Origin: Deltaproteobacteria bacterium
GTDB lineage: Bacteria; Desulfobacterota; DSM-4660; Desulfatiglandales; B25-G16
Assembly: GCA_020349945.1 (NCBI GenBank)
Contig: CP070704.1
Coordinates: 2,173,690-2,213,913, forward strand
Direction of reading: 5' to 3'
DNA length: 40,224 nucleotides
Under the pieces are notes generated by a model. The model was not told the DNA's origin, ran no database searches, and was given only the letters and a program-made list of their open reading frames with translations. Below, in pieces: positions 33,424 through 40,224 of the stretch. A program made the translations under genes and the position numbers. The first letter of the stretch is position 1. The number at the start of each line of letters is the position of its first letter.

Positions 33424-33651
33424 GTTCGAAATAAGATCGTTCCTATCGAAGAAGGTGGCCGCCTCATTCCAAATGGTGCGATCGTATGGATCAGCTCTTC
33501 AAGTGGGCTAGGTTGCCCAGATGCCATGTTGCGCGCAATCGGCGAAAACTATGATGCCACCCGTGAACCCAAAGATCTCACCACCATCCATCCTATTGCT
33601 CCCGGCAAACGGACTTACAGACTTAGAAAATGGACAGGATTGCTTATTTGA
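33424..33651 (+). pseudogene. N-terminal fragment of an acyl-CoA:acetate/3-ketoacid CoA-transferase gene
   Basis: The frame reads VRNKIVPIEEGGRLIPNGAI, WISSSSGLGCPDAMLRAIGE and REPKDLTTIHPIAPG, which is the start of CoA-transferase family I (the N-terminal strand, the Gly-rich SSSSGLG turn, and the HPIAPG step). After HPIAPGK it diverges into unrelated sequence and stops at TGA (33649-33651). More than 400 residues, including the catalytic Glu, are missing. The codons upstream of 33424 show no start codon suited to the family. Confidence 0.75.
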
Positions 33652-33665
33652 AAGGAGTTTCTGAA

Positions 33666-34466
33666 ATGGAAAGGATTTCTCAGAAGTCTGATCGAAAAGG
33701 GGAGCTGGCCCTTATAACTGGATCGAGAAGGGGAATTGGCCTGGGTATCGCTTTGGCTCTATCTGAAGCTGGCTTCAATATAGTTCTGAACGGTGTATCC
33801 CAACCCCAAGCTGCTGAGGAGGCCGTTGAAAGGATACGGAAAAAAGGATGCCTCTGTGAATACATTCAGGCCGATATCTCGCAAAAGGGTGACAGGGAAA
33901 GACTGGTTTCCGAGGTCAAGGAGGACTTTGGCAGGCTGGATATCCTCGTTAACAATGCCGGCGTGGTTCCACAGCCGAGAGAAGATATCCTCATTGCACC
34001 AGAACAAAGCTTTGATCTTGCGATCAACGTCAACCTGAAGGGGCCTTATTTCTTGACCCGAGATATCGCCAATTGGATGATCGATCAGAAAAAAGGTGAC
34101 CCCCGCAGAAACCAAAAGATTATTAATATATCCTCCATAAATGCATTCACAGCCTCTCCCTCGAGGGCAGAATACTGTATGTCGAAGGCCGGCCTTTCAA
34201 TGATGACAGCCCTCTTCGCAATCAGACTTGCAGAATTCGGGATAGGAGTCTATGAGATAAGGCCAGGCATTACCAAAACGGACATGACCAAGCCCGTCAA
34301 AGAAAAGTACGATCGGCTTATCTCTGACGGTGTGATACCAATAAAGAGATGGGGAACTCCTGAGGATATGGGCAAAGCGGTCTTTGCGATCGCAACGGAT
34401 TGTTTTCCCTTTTCTACTGGAGAAGTCATACATATCGACGGGGGGTTCCGCTTAAGAACGCTTTAG
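33666..34466 (+). CDS. FabG-like short-chain dehydrogenase/reductase
   Basis: The 266-residue classical SDR has TGSRRGIG (18-25), VNNAGVV, the catalytic tyrosine motif YCMSK and the end motif GEVIHIDGGFRL. AAAGGAG eight bases ahead of the ATG at 33666 decides the start; the frame extends 12 codons further but crosses the CoA-transferase remnant. The LNGVS after strand 2 lacks an acidic residue, which favours NADP over NAD. It could be a 3-ketoacyl or sugar reductase. It is separated from the flavoprotein gene by an inverted-repeat filler. Confidence 0.92.
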   Translation: MERISQKSDRKGELALITGSRRGIGLGIALALSEAGFNIVLNGVSQPQAAEEAVERIRKKGCLCEYIQADISQKGDRERLVSEVKEDFGRLDILVNNAGVVPQPREDILIAPEQSFDLAINVNLKGPYFLTRDIANWMIDQKKGDPRRNQKIINISSINAFTASPSRAEYCMSKAGLSMMTALFAIRLAEFGIGVYEIRPGITKTDMTKPVKEKYDRLISDGVIPIKRWGTPEDMGKAVFAIATDCFPFSTGEVIHIDGGFRLRTL

Positions 34467-34469
34467 TGT

Positions 34470-34526
34470 TTGTCCGTTGCATGTGGTCAGTGGTCCGTTT
34501 TTGAGGCCCTCTATCACAACGGACAA
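34470..34526. repeat. Inverted-repeat filler between SDR and flavoprotein genes
   Basis: TTGTCCGTTG (34470-34479) is the perfect reverse complement of CAACGGACAA (34517-34526), with 37 bases between. The text (GGTCAGTGGTCCG, ACAACTAACAAC) resembles the other CGACAAC/ACTGACAA fillers of this window. Confidence 0.45.
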
Positions 34527-34571
34527 CTAACAACTTGCAGTGGGCGTTTCCGCTCAAAGTAGGGGCTCGCG

Positions 34572-36581
34572 ATGAAAAAATCTGAAATCAGAATTGATGA
34601 GATCTCGATGCCACTGTATTCGTTAAATACCTTGATCATCGGCAGTGGGGCAGCGTCTTTAAATGCTGCTGTCAATTTGGTGCACAATGGGCAAAAGGAC
34701 ATCGCCATCGTGACAGATAAATGGGGTGGAGGTACGTCTGCTAATACCGGCGCTGATAAGCAGACCTATTACAAGCTTTCACTTTCGGGTGATTTGCCGG
34801 ACTCACCCCGCGAGATGGCAAATGATCTGTACAAGGGCGGTTGCATGCACGGTGACATTGCCCTATGTGAAGCACAGAATTCCCCCCAGGCATTTCTACA
34901 TCTGGTCAGTCTTGGAGTCCCTTTCCCCTACGATCGGTACGGCGCCTTTGTCGGTTATAAAACAGATCACGACCCGCGCGCAAGGGCGACCTCTGCGGGC
35001 CCATTAACAGCGCAGCTTATTTTTCAAGCGCTGGCCAAAGATGTAAAGAGCAAGGGAATCAGAGTTTTCGACCATCATGAAATCATAGCACTTTTAACTA
35101 ACAAACAAGGGCAAGAGACCCATGTGATTGGCGCTATTGCGCTTGACCTCGAGGATTCAGATCGCGTGAATCTTGGATTTGTCGTTTTTAACGCCCTGAA
35201 CGTGGTTCTTGGAACAGGCGGACCCGCGGGTATTTACAAGACCTCGGTTTATCCTGAAAGTCAACTCGGTTCAAGTGGGCTCGCTTATGAGATTGGCGCT
35301 GTCGGAAATAATCTGACAGAGTCGCAATACGGACTTGCCTCGATTAAATACCGGTGGAATCTTTCCGGGACATATCAACAGGCCATTCCAAGATATATAT
35401 CAACGAATCAAAACGGCAATGATGAGCAGGAGTTCTTGAACAACTATTTTCCAGATATGGGTAAACTGACAACAGCCATTTTCCTGAAGGGCTATCAGTG
35501 GCCGTTTGACCCAAACAAGGTTCACCATTACGGTTCCTCCCTCATCGATATCTTGGTCTATCAGGAAAGGGTCAAAAAGGGCAGGAGGGTCTTCCTCGAT
35601 TACCAGAAGAACCCCAGTGGATGTGGAATCCTAGAGGACTTCTCCTTTGATCTGTTGGATAGGGAGGCGTATGTGTATCTTGAAAAATCAGGGGCATTGT
35701 TCGGCACGCCGATTCAAAGATTAGCAAAGATGAACCAGCCGGCAATTGATGTCTACAGAGGCCACGATATCGATATAGAAAAAGAGTATCTGGAGATCGC
35801 CGTCTGTGCCCAGCATAATAACGGTGGTCTCAAGGGAAATCTCTGGTGGGAATCGAACATCAAACATCTCTTCCCGGTAGGAGAGGTCAATGGGTCGCAC
35901 GGCGTCTATCGGGCTGGTGGCTCTGCTCTGAACTCAGGGCAGGTTGGCAGCATGAGGGCAGCATTATACATTTCGAAGAGATGCACGGAAGGGCCGATGG
36001 ATGAAAAGCGGTTTCTTGCTGCTGCTGCTGGACAGATAAAAAGGAGATTCGATTTTTCTCGGGAGATCATCGGTCCACCGGGCGGGAATGCGGGCTTTCT
36101 AACAACCGCAAGAGACCAAATTCAGGAGAGAATGTCTGCCCATGGCGCCCATATTCGTAGTTATGAGGAGATCAGGCAGGCAACCGCTGAGGCATGGGAC
36201 CTGTACTCAAAACTGAAAAAAGAAATCAAGATTCCATCACATAGGGACCTATCATCAGCCTTCAAGAATCTTGATCTCTGCCTCACCCATGCCCTGTATC
36301 TGGAAGCAATCAGTGAATACCTGGAAAAGGGCGGTAAGAGCCGCGGTTCATATCTTGTAGTCGATCCCAAAGGGGAAAAACCAAATGAAAAACTCAGCGA
36401 TCACTGGAAATTCTCTTTAAATGAACAAGGCGCTTTTGTACAGAGAAAGATATTGGAAATCTCCTTAGATTCCAATCTTGAGGTCAAGAAAAAATGGGTC
36501 GATGTCAGGCCCATTCCAGATGAAGATACCTGGTTTGAAAATGTCTGGAATAGATACATGAGGGATGAGATTATTCAATAG
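34572..36581 (+). CDS. FAD-dependent oxidoreductase (fumarate reductase/aspartate oxidase-like flavoprotein)
   Basis: The 669-residue soluble flavoprotein has the FAD-binding IIGSGAASLNAA (22-33), GGGTSANTG, VVLGTGGPAG and the C-terminal FAD motif VGEVNGSHGVYRAGGSALNSGQ (key residues G-E, G-S-H-G, G-G-S-A-L-N). It has no visible Fe-S motif or signal peptide. It belongs to the succinate dehydrogenase flavoprotein superfamily, but long inserts (HHYGSSLIDIL, LDYQKNPSG) set it apart and I cannot name its substrate. TAGGGG is six bases from the start. Electron partners are not encoded next to it; the DUF362 gene follows after 261 bases with a separate promoter-like motif. Confidence 0.85.
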   Translation: MKKSEIRIDEISMPLYSLNTLIIGSGAASLNAAVNLVHNGQKDIAIVTDKWGGGTSANTGADKQTYYKLSLSGDLPDSPREMANDLYKGGCMHGDIALCEAQNSPQAFLHLVSLGVPFPYDRYGAFVGYKTDHDPRARATSAGPLTAQLIFQALAKDVKSKGIRVFDHHEIIALLTNKQGQETHVIGAIALDLEDSDRVNLGFVVFNALNVVLGTGGPAGIYKTSVYPESQLGSSGLAYEIGAVGNNLTESQYGLASIKYRWNLSGTYQQAIPRYISTNQNGNDEQEFLNNYFPDMGKLTTAIFLKGYQWPFDPNKVHHYGSSLIDILVYQERVKKGRRVFLDYQKNPSGCGILEDFSFDLLDREAYVYLEKSGALFGTPIQRLAKMNQPAIDVYRGHDIDIEKEYLEIAVCAQHNNGGLKGNLWWESNIKHLFPVGEVNGSHGVYRAGGSALNSGQVGSMRAALYISKRCTEGPMDEKRFLAAAAGQIKRRFDFSREIIGPPGGNAGFLTTARDQIQERMSAHGAHIRSYEEIRQATAEAWDLYSKLKKEIKIPSHRDLSSAFKNLDLCLTHALYLEAISEYLEKGGKSRGSYLVVDPKGEKPNEKLSDHWKFSLNEQGAFVQRKILEISLDSNLEVKKKWVDVRPIPDEDTWFENVWNRYMRDEIIQ

Positions 36582-36643
36582 GAGGTAAGGGGTTCTTATC
36601 ATTCTTAATTCTTGCACGGGGAAAAGAGGGCATCAGAAAACCC

Positions 36644-36672
36644 TTGACATTGGCTTTTGAGACTGACATATA
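36644..36672 (+). promoter_or_regulatory. Promoter-like motif ahead of the DUF362 gene
   Basis: TTGACA (36644-36649), a 17-base spacer and CATATA (36667-36672), 170 bases before the start in a 261-base gap. The leader would contain a direct repeat of GGGGTGAT. Confidence 0.4.
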
Positions 36673-36842
36673 TCCTGATACAAGCCCGATTACTCTGCGA
36701 GGCTTGCTGAAAAAGCGAAAGGGGGTGATGTGAGGGGTGATATAAGTGGTTCGGCTAGGTCGTAGCTATTTGCATCGGTTAGTTGTATGGGCCTAAGAAT
36801 AGCCCAAAAAGGGGAACAGACACATGAAAAAAGGAGGGTACT

Positions 36843-38030
36843 ATGGACAAGGGCAAAGGAAGGAGAGAATTTTTTAAGGACCTGGCCAAGTATGGCGGTG
36901 CTGGCTTGGCTGCCGTTGGACTGCTCAGCTTGCACAAGCCCAGAGAAGCAGGTGCCGTGGCAGACCTGGACAGGCAAGCACACTCGGAGCTGTGGAAGTT
37001 TCGGGACGCCTGGATGGACCAGGTCGATGAATTCATCGCTAACTCCCCTCTTCCGAAAGGGTACTTTTCAAAGGAACCCGAGGAGTTCGTCAACAATATG
37101 AAGCCTGTTAAGTGGTCTCATCATCACCCAAACTGGTACACGGGCAATGGGAACAAGGCGTTAGTGAGTATCACCGAGGCGACCCCGCTCCACAAAGACA
37201 TCAAGGGCGATATCAAGCGCAGCATTGATAAACTCGGGGGCCTTGGGAAGAGCCTGAAAAAGACGGATAAAATCCTTATCAAGCCCAACTCGAACACGGG
37301 TGATGAATGGCCTCGAGGAGGGACGGACTACCGCTTTCTGGATGCCCTGATCCAGATTCTACATGATGAGGGTTACGGAAATGTGTCGGTCGGGGATAGC
37401 TGTGGCCCCTGGGGACCTACTGAGCGGGTTTTCCCGATGCTTAGGTTTGATGAAGTGTGCAAGAAGAACGGTGTGGAACTGCTCGATTTTGACAAAACCA
37501 AGTGGATGCATGTTACCAACGCGAACGCGGAATATCTCGGAAAATTCGGAGGTGGCGATGGGACCGTTGGATATCCCGAGCCCCTTCGCAATTTTGACAA
37601 GATCATCTATACCCCTGTCATGAAGACCCACGTTACGGCCGGTTTCACCATGGGTCTGAAGCTATCGGTAGGAATACTCCACCGTGAGGACAGGGGAAAC
37701 CAGCTCCACAACCTCAACCATATCTTCAACAAGCAGGCTGTCGGTGAGATCAATATCCCCATCAAGCCGGATCTCGTCATTATGGACGGTCGGCGGTCGC
37801 TTATCGCCGGCGGGCCTTCCCACGGTGAGGAGATCGCTCCCGGCTTCATCGTCGCCTCAGGATGCCAGGTGGCCAATGATGTGGTCGGCGTTGAGATTCT
37901 GCAGGAATGGTATCCGGCGTCACCGAACATGATCGGGATGTACGTCTGGAATAATCCCCTGATCTCGCAAGCTGTGAAGGTAGGCTGTGGTTACGCACGC
38001 GGTCCGGAAGACATCAAGCGGGTTTTGTAA
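36843..38030 (+). CDS. Tat-exported DUF362 protein
   Basis: The 395-residue protein begins with a twin-arginine signal (GRREFFKDLAK, R7-R8) and a hydrophobic stretch ending near AGA (36), so it is folded before export. The mature part is a DUF362 domain: ILIKPNSNTG, VSVGDSCGPWGP, DKIIYTPVMKTH and AGGPSHGEEIAPGFIVAS. DUF362 proteins often carry Fe-S clusters or sit beside ferredoxins, but this one has no clustered CxxC motif. The function is unknown; a periplasmic cofactor-dependent role is likely given Tat use. GGAGGG is four bases ahead of ATG, and a strong hairpin follows. Confidence 0.88.
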   Translation: MDKGKGRREFFKDLAKYGGAGLAAVGLLSLHKPREAGAVADLDRQAHSELWKFRDAWMDQVDEFIANSPLPKGYFSKEPEEFVNNMKPVKWSHHHPNWYTGNGNKALVSITEATPLHKDIKGDIKRSIDKLGGLGKSLKKTDKILIKPNSNTGDEWPRGGTDYRFLDALIQILHDEGYGNVSVGDSCGPWGPTERVFPMLRFDEVCKKNGVELLDFDKTKWMHVTNANAEYLGKFGGGDGTVGYPEPLRNFDKIIYTPVMKTHVTAGFTMGLKLSVGILHREDRGNQLHNLNHIFNKQAVGEINIPIKPDLVIMDGRRSLIAGGPSHGEEIAPGFIVASGCQVANDVVGVEILQEWYPASPNMIGMYVWNNPLISQAVKVGCGYARGPEDIKRVL

Positions 38031-38053
38031 CAGCAGCCAAGTAGAAAGAGCTA

Positions 38054-38097
38054 GAGCCCCAGTCACCCCCGAGAGAGGGTGAATGGGGCTCCTTTAT
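38054..38097 (+). terminator. Hairpin terminator after the DUF362 gene
   Basis: A 15-base stem GAGCCCCAGTCACCC (38054-38068) with GGGTGAATGGGGCTC (38077-38091), one mismatch. The T tract is short (CCTTTAT), so it is weaker than a classic terminator. Confidence 0.65.
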
Positions 38098-38233
38098 GGG
38101 CTCTGCCTGAGTGTCTGTGTGCGGGGACAGTCAAGTCTGTTTAGTATAAATTCAGCATAAAAAGAGTGGGATGCCGTGCAAGGGTGTGCAAAGGGCGTCC
38201 CCAGATTAACTCACAGAAAAGGAGGCACATGTA

Positions 38234-38689
38234 ATGAGAAGATGGCCGTGTTGGGTATTGGGGCTTGCAATCTTATGCAGTGCGGTTATCGTATTTACCT
38301 GCTTCTCCCCTTGCGGACCACGTAACTCGGTCGGCACACTGGTGACTGGAACCATTGCCGTGGCCAACGCTGAAGAAAGCGCCAAAGGGGCCACCATAAG
38401 CGAATTCAGGGTCCAGCCGCGCCACAAGGCGGTCCGATTAACCTGGAAGGCATGTATTGCCGGAGAAGACCAGCTGACCTTTGAAGTCCAGCGCAGCATG
38501 GTCACAGCGGAAGGGGCATACACATTGGTGACCTCGATAAAGGGTGAGCCTGGAACGAAGACATATCGGTATATCGATAAGACCGTTCCAGCGGAGGAGA
38601 ATTATTTCTATAAGATCGTGATCCCTGAGACAAAAGAGGCCTTTGGTCCCCTGCAAGCGAGACCGCCGTTTTCTTTACCCTCCACGTGA
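38234..38689 (+). CDS. Small exported fibronectin type III-like protein
   Basis: The 151-residue protein has a Sec signal or anchor (residues about 7-24 hydrophobic) followed by one Fn3-like beta-sandwich: ISEFRVQPRHKAVRLTWKA, LTFEVQRSMVTAEGAYTLV, YRYIDKTVPAEENYFYKIVI. Such domains mediate adhesion or protein contacts outside the cell. Residues Cys18, Cys23 and Cys27 lie in or beside the signal; a lipobox is not clear. AAGGAGG is eight bases from the ATG. It lies downstream of the DUF362 gene but behind its terminator. Confidence 0.75.
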   Translation: MRRWPCWVLGLAILCSAVIVFTCFSPCGPRNSVGTLVTGTIAVANAEESAKGATISEFRVQPRHKAVRLTWKACIAGEDQLTFEVQRSMVTAEGAYTLVTSIKGEPGTKTYRYIDKTVPAEENYFYKIVIPETKEAFGPLQARPPFSLPST

Positions 38690-38752
38690 AGCGATAACTA
38701 CCCCCGCACATACCATGACTATCCAATTGGCACGTATGCATCCTCATTGTAA

Positions 38753-38890
38753 TCCTGGCCATGGGAAGGCGCCGGAATTTTTGGAAACCTGAGAAAAAGC
38801 GGCGCCAGTGCGCGAGAAATAATCAAACCTGGTGGGCTGTGGTACACGGAGATCGGCGAGTTCAACCAGGTGGTGGTGAAAGGTGCCTAG
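38753..38890 (+). pseudogene. Orphan C-terminal gene fragment (unidentified)
   Basis: An open frame without a start codon reads EGAGIFGNLRKSGASAREII and then PGGLWYTEIGEFNQVVVKGA before TAG (38888-38890). The composition is coding-like and it ends exactly against the stop of the convergent oxidoreductase gene (the two stops share bases in CTAG). I do not recognise the family. Confidence 0.3.
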
Positions 38891-40086
38891 TCGTTTTCGG
38901 CGAAAGTCACTGCGTTGAATGGGCAGACGTTAAAGCACAATTCGCAGCCGATACACCTGTCCGAATGAGTGACCACTTTTTCGTCACCCTTGCTCAAGGC
39001 ATCATAAAAACAGGACCGCACGCAGTTCCAGCAGCCGGTACATTTCTCTTCATTGATAACCGCATGGATCCCTTTCACCTGAAACAGGTCATTATAGGAA
39101 GCCGTCGCCTTTTTCGAAGCCATGCCGTAAATGGCCTGTAGATCAGGATAGCCGTGCTGGTCCAAAAAATCTTCGATGCCTTTAATGACCTTGTTAAGCC
39201 ACTCATACCCCTTGAGCATCAAGACCGACCCGATCTGCATTATCCTGGCGCCGCACATGATAAATTCCACAGCGTCGTGCCAGTCGAAGATACCGTTTGA
39301 GCCTGCGATGGGCATACGCAGCTTGGAGTAGATCTCATGAACCCAACGCAACGTAACATACTTGATCCATGGTCCGCCCACCCCGGCAGGACCGTTGATG
39401 TAAGGGGTGCCTGTCTCGATGTTAACCGCAAAACCGGTAAATCGGTTGTTCACTGTAACAGCAGCCGCCCCGGCGTCCTTCACACTCCGCGCGACTTCAG
39501 TCAAGTTAGAGGCTTCGGGAGTTAGCTTGACCATCACCGGGATCTTGACCGCATCCACTACTCGCTCCACAACTTCTGCTGCTATCTCCGGGACCTGACC
39601 GATCAACACCCCGGTCCTGGCCTCCTTCATCTGTGTCGGATGGGGGCAGCCGAAGTTGAGCTCGATCATCATGATGCCGCAGTCTTCGGCCATCTTGGCA
39701 ATAGCCGCCCAGGTCTCTAAAGACCCGGCGCCCACGCTTGCGATGATGTGAGCATCGTTCTTCTCTGCATAGGCCTGGGCCTCTTTCAGGTAGGGTTCCC
39801 ACTCCTGATATGTGGTGCTTGAGTAACCGGACCGGCTGTAAAAGACATAGTTTCTTGGAACCTTTCCCCTGATGATCTGACCATGCTCATTCAGGATGGC
39901 ATACTTGGAATGCCCGGTCAGCGTTGCCATTATGGGCATATCGGTCAGTGTCTTAACGACGGCCCCAGCTGCGCCGGCGTCGATGCATTTTTTCAGCCTT
40001 TCCGCGCTGTTCGTTGGCTCAATCGAGGCCACAACAACCGGGTTCTTGAATTTGAGCCCACAAAACTCTACCCCTAAATCAGCCAT
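38887..40086 (-). CDS. PreA-like dihydropyrimidine/dihydroorotate dehydrogenase-family oxidoreductase with ferredoxin domain
   Basis: The 399-residue protein has a dihydroorotate-dehydrogenase-type TIM barrel (about 1-310; ELNFGCPHP, VMVKLTPEAS, AVTVNNRFTG and AGSNGIFDWHDA bind FMN and the pyrimidine in PreA). A C-terminal ferredoxin domain carries two [4Fe-4S] motifs, CTGCWNCVRSC and CIGCELCFNVC. PreA with PreT reduces uracil or thymine; PreT is not in the window. An analogous enzyme for other substrates is possible. GGAGGAAGAGG lies ahead of the ATG on the minus strand. It converges with the orphan fragment. The 138 bases upstream of it to the window end show no gene. Confidence 0.92.
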   Translation of the reverse strand: MADLGVEFCGLKFKNPVVVASIEPTNSAERLKKCIDAGAAGAVVKTLTDMPIMATLTGHSKYAILNEHGQIIRGKVPRNYVFYSRSGYSSTTYQEWEPYLKEAQAYAEKNDAHIIASVGAGSLETWAAIAKMAEDCGIMMIELNFGCPHPTQMKEARTGVLIGQVPEIAAEVVERVVDAVKIPVMVKLTPEASNLTEVARSVKDAGAAAVTVNNRFTGFAVNIETGTPYINGPAGVGGPWIKYVTLRWVHEIYSKLRMPIAGSNGIFDWHDAVEFIMCGARIMQIGSVLMLKGYEWLNKVIKGIEDFLDQHGYPDLQAIYGMASKKATASYNDLFQVKGIHAVINEEKCTGCWNCVRSCFYDALSKGDEKVVTHSDRCIGCELCFNVCPFNAVTFAEND

Positions 40087-40224
40087 CAGCCTCTTCCTCC
40101 ATTAATTCCCTTCAGGTGCGTACATCTCCATGCCTTACTGGTCGGTTCCAGCTACGAACTTGAAACAGGCCACGAAATGCAAGGTGCCTCAGTGGCCGCA
40201 GGCTTTCCCTCCGTAGCTGCTAGC

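Noticed and set aside
1-40224. tRNA genes, rRNA genes and CRISPR arrays
   Set aside because: I looked for T-loop consensus, rRNA-like text and evenly spaced direct repeats and saw none; a tRNAscan-SE or Infernal run would be decisive.

Overview
The window looks like a chromosomal segment of a strictly anaerobic bacterium, most likely a Desulfobacterota (former Deltaproteobacteria) relative. This is inferred from gene content, not from a marker gene. The pointers are corrinoid methyltransferases, a CooC-like nickel-insertion ATPase next to a DUF3786 protein, a C_GCAxxG_C_C redox protein, a TRAP-transporter remnant, a ferredoxin-linked PreA-like enzyme and a cNMP/PilZ regulator. There are no rRNA, tRNA or CRISPR features that I can recognise.

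Region 1 (1-11.1 kb) is a methylated-amine or betaine module. At the left edge are the end of an ABC ATPase and a permease fused to its substrate-binding domain (glycine betaine/choline/OpuC-OsmX type), on the + strand. Converging on them is a minus-strand run: MarR regulator; stand-alone MetH-type reactivation-domain protein; MttB-family methyltransferase; methyltetrahydrofolate:corrinoid methyltransferase; second MttB-family methyltransferase; corrinoid protein; SAM methyltransferase; and an asparagine-synthetase-like protein that has lost its glutaminase nucleophile. Both MttB proteins read through without an in-frame amber codon, so they are of the pyrrolysine-free (MtgB-like) kind. A likely flow is uptake of a quaternary amine, methyl transfer to the corrinoid protein, then to tetrahydrofolate. 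A shared palindrome (TTTCA-N2-TGA core) lies upstream of both marR and the methyltransferase run.

Region 2 (11.5-25 kb) is mostly housekeeping. It starts with a metallophosphoesterase, then smr-coaE-cNMP/PilZ on the minus strand, then a long + strand series: DUF3786, CooC-like ATPase, serC, asnS, xseA, M23 peptidase, xseB, ispA, dxs, tlyA. Several genes overlap or nearly touch, and four starts (serC, xseA, ispA, hsp20) were moved inward from the longest frame.

Region 3 (25-31.3 kb) is a catabolic or accessory island: a divergent IlvD/Edd dehydratase with a cyclophilin-like protein on the minus strand, and an SDR, a DRE-TIM acyltransferase/lyase, a C_GCAxxG_C_C protein and an SDR epimerase on the + strand.

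Region 4 (31.3-33.7 kb) is a small gene graveyard. It holds a TRAP DctP remnant, an SDR remnant with in-frame stops, a 224-bp element with inverted ends, and an N-terminal CoA-transferase fragment. An apparently intact hsp20 with its own promoter and terminator sits in the middle.

Region 5 (33.7-40.2 kb) carries a FabG-like SDR, a large flavoprotein, a Tat-exported DUF362 protein with a terminator, a small exported Fn3-like protein, an orphan C-terminal fragment, and a PreA-like oxidoreductase with two [4Fe-4S] motifs.
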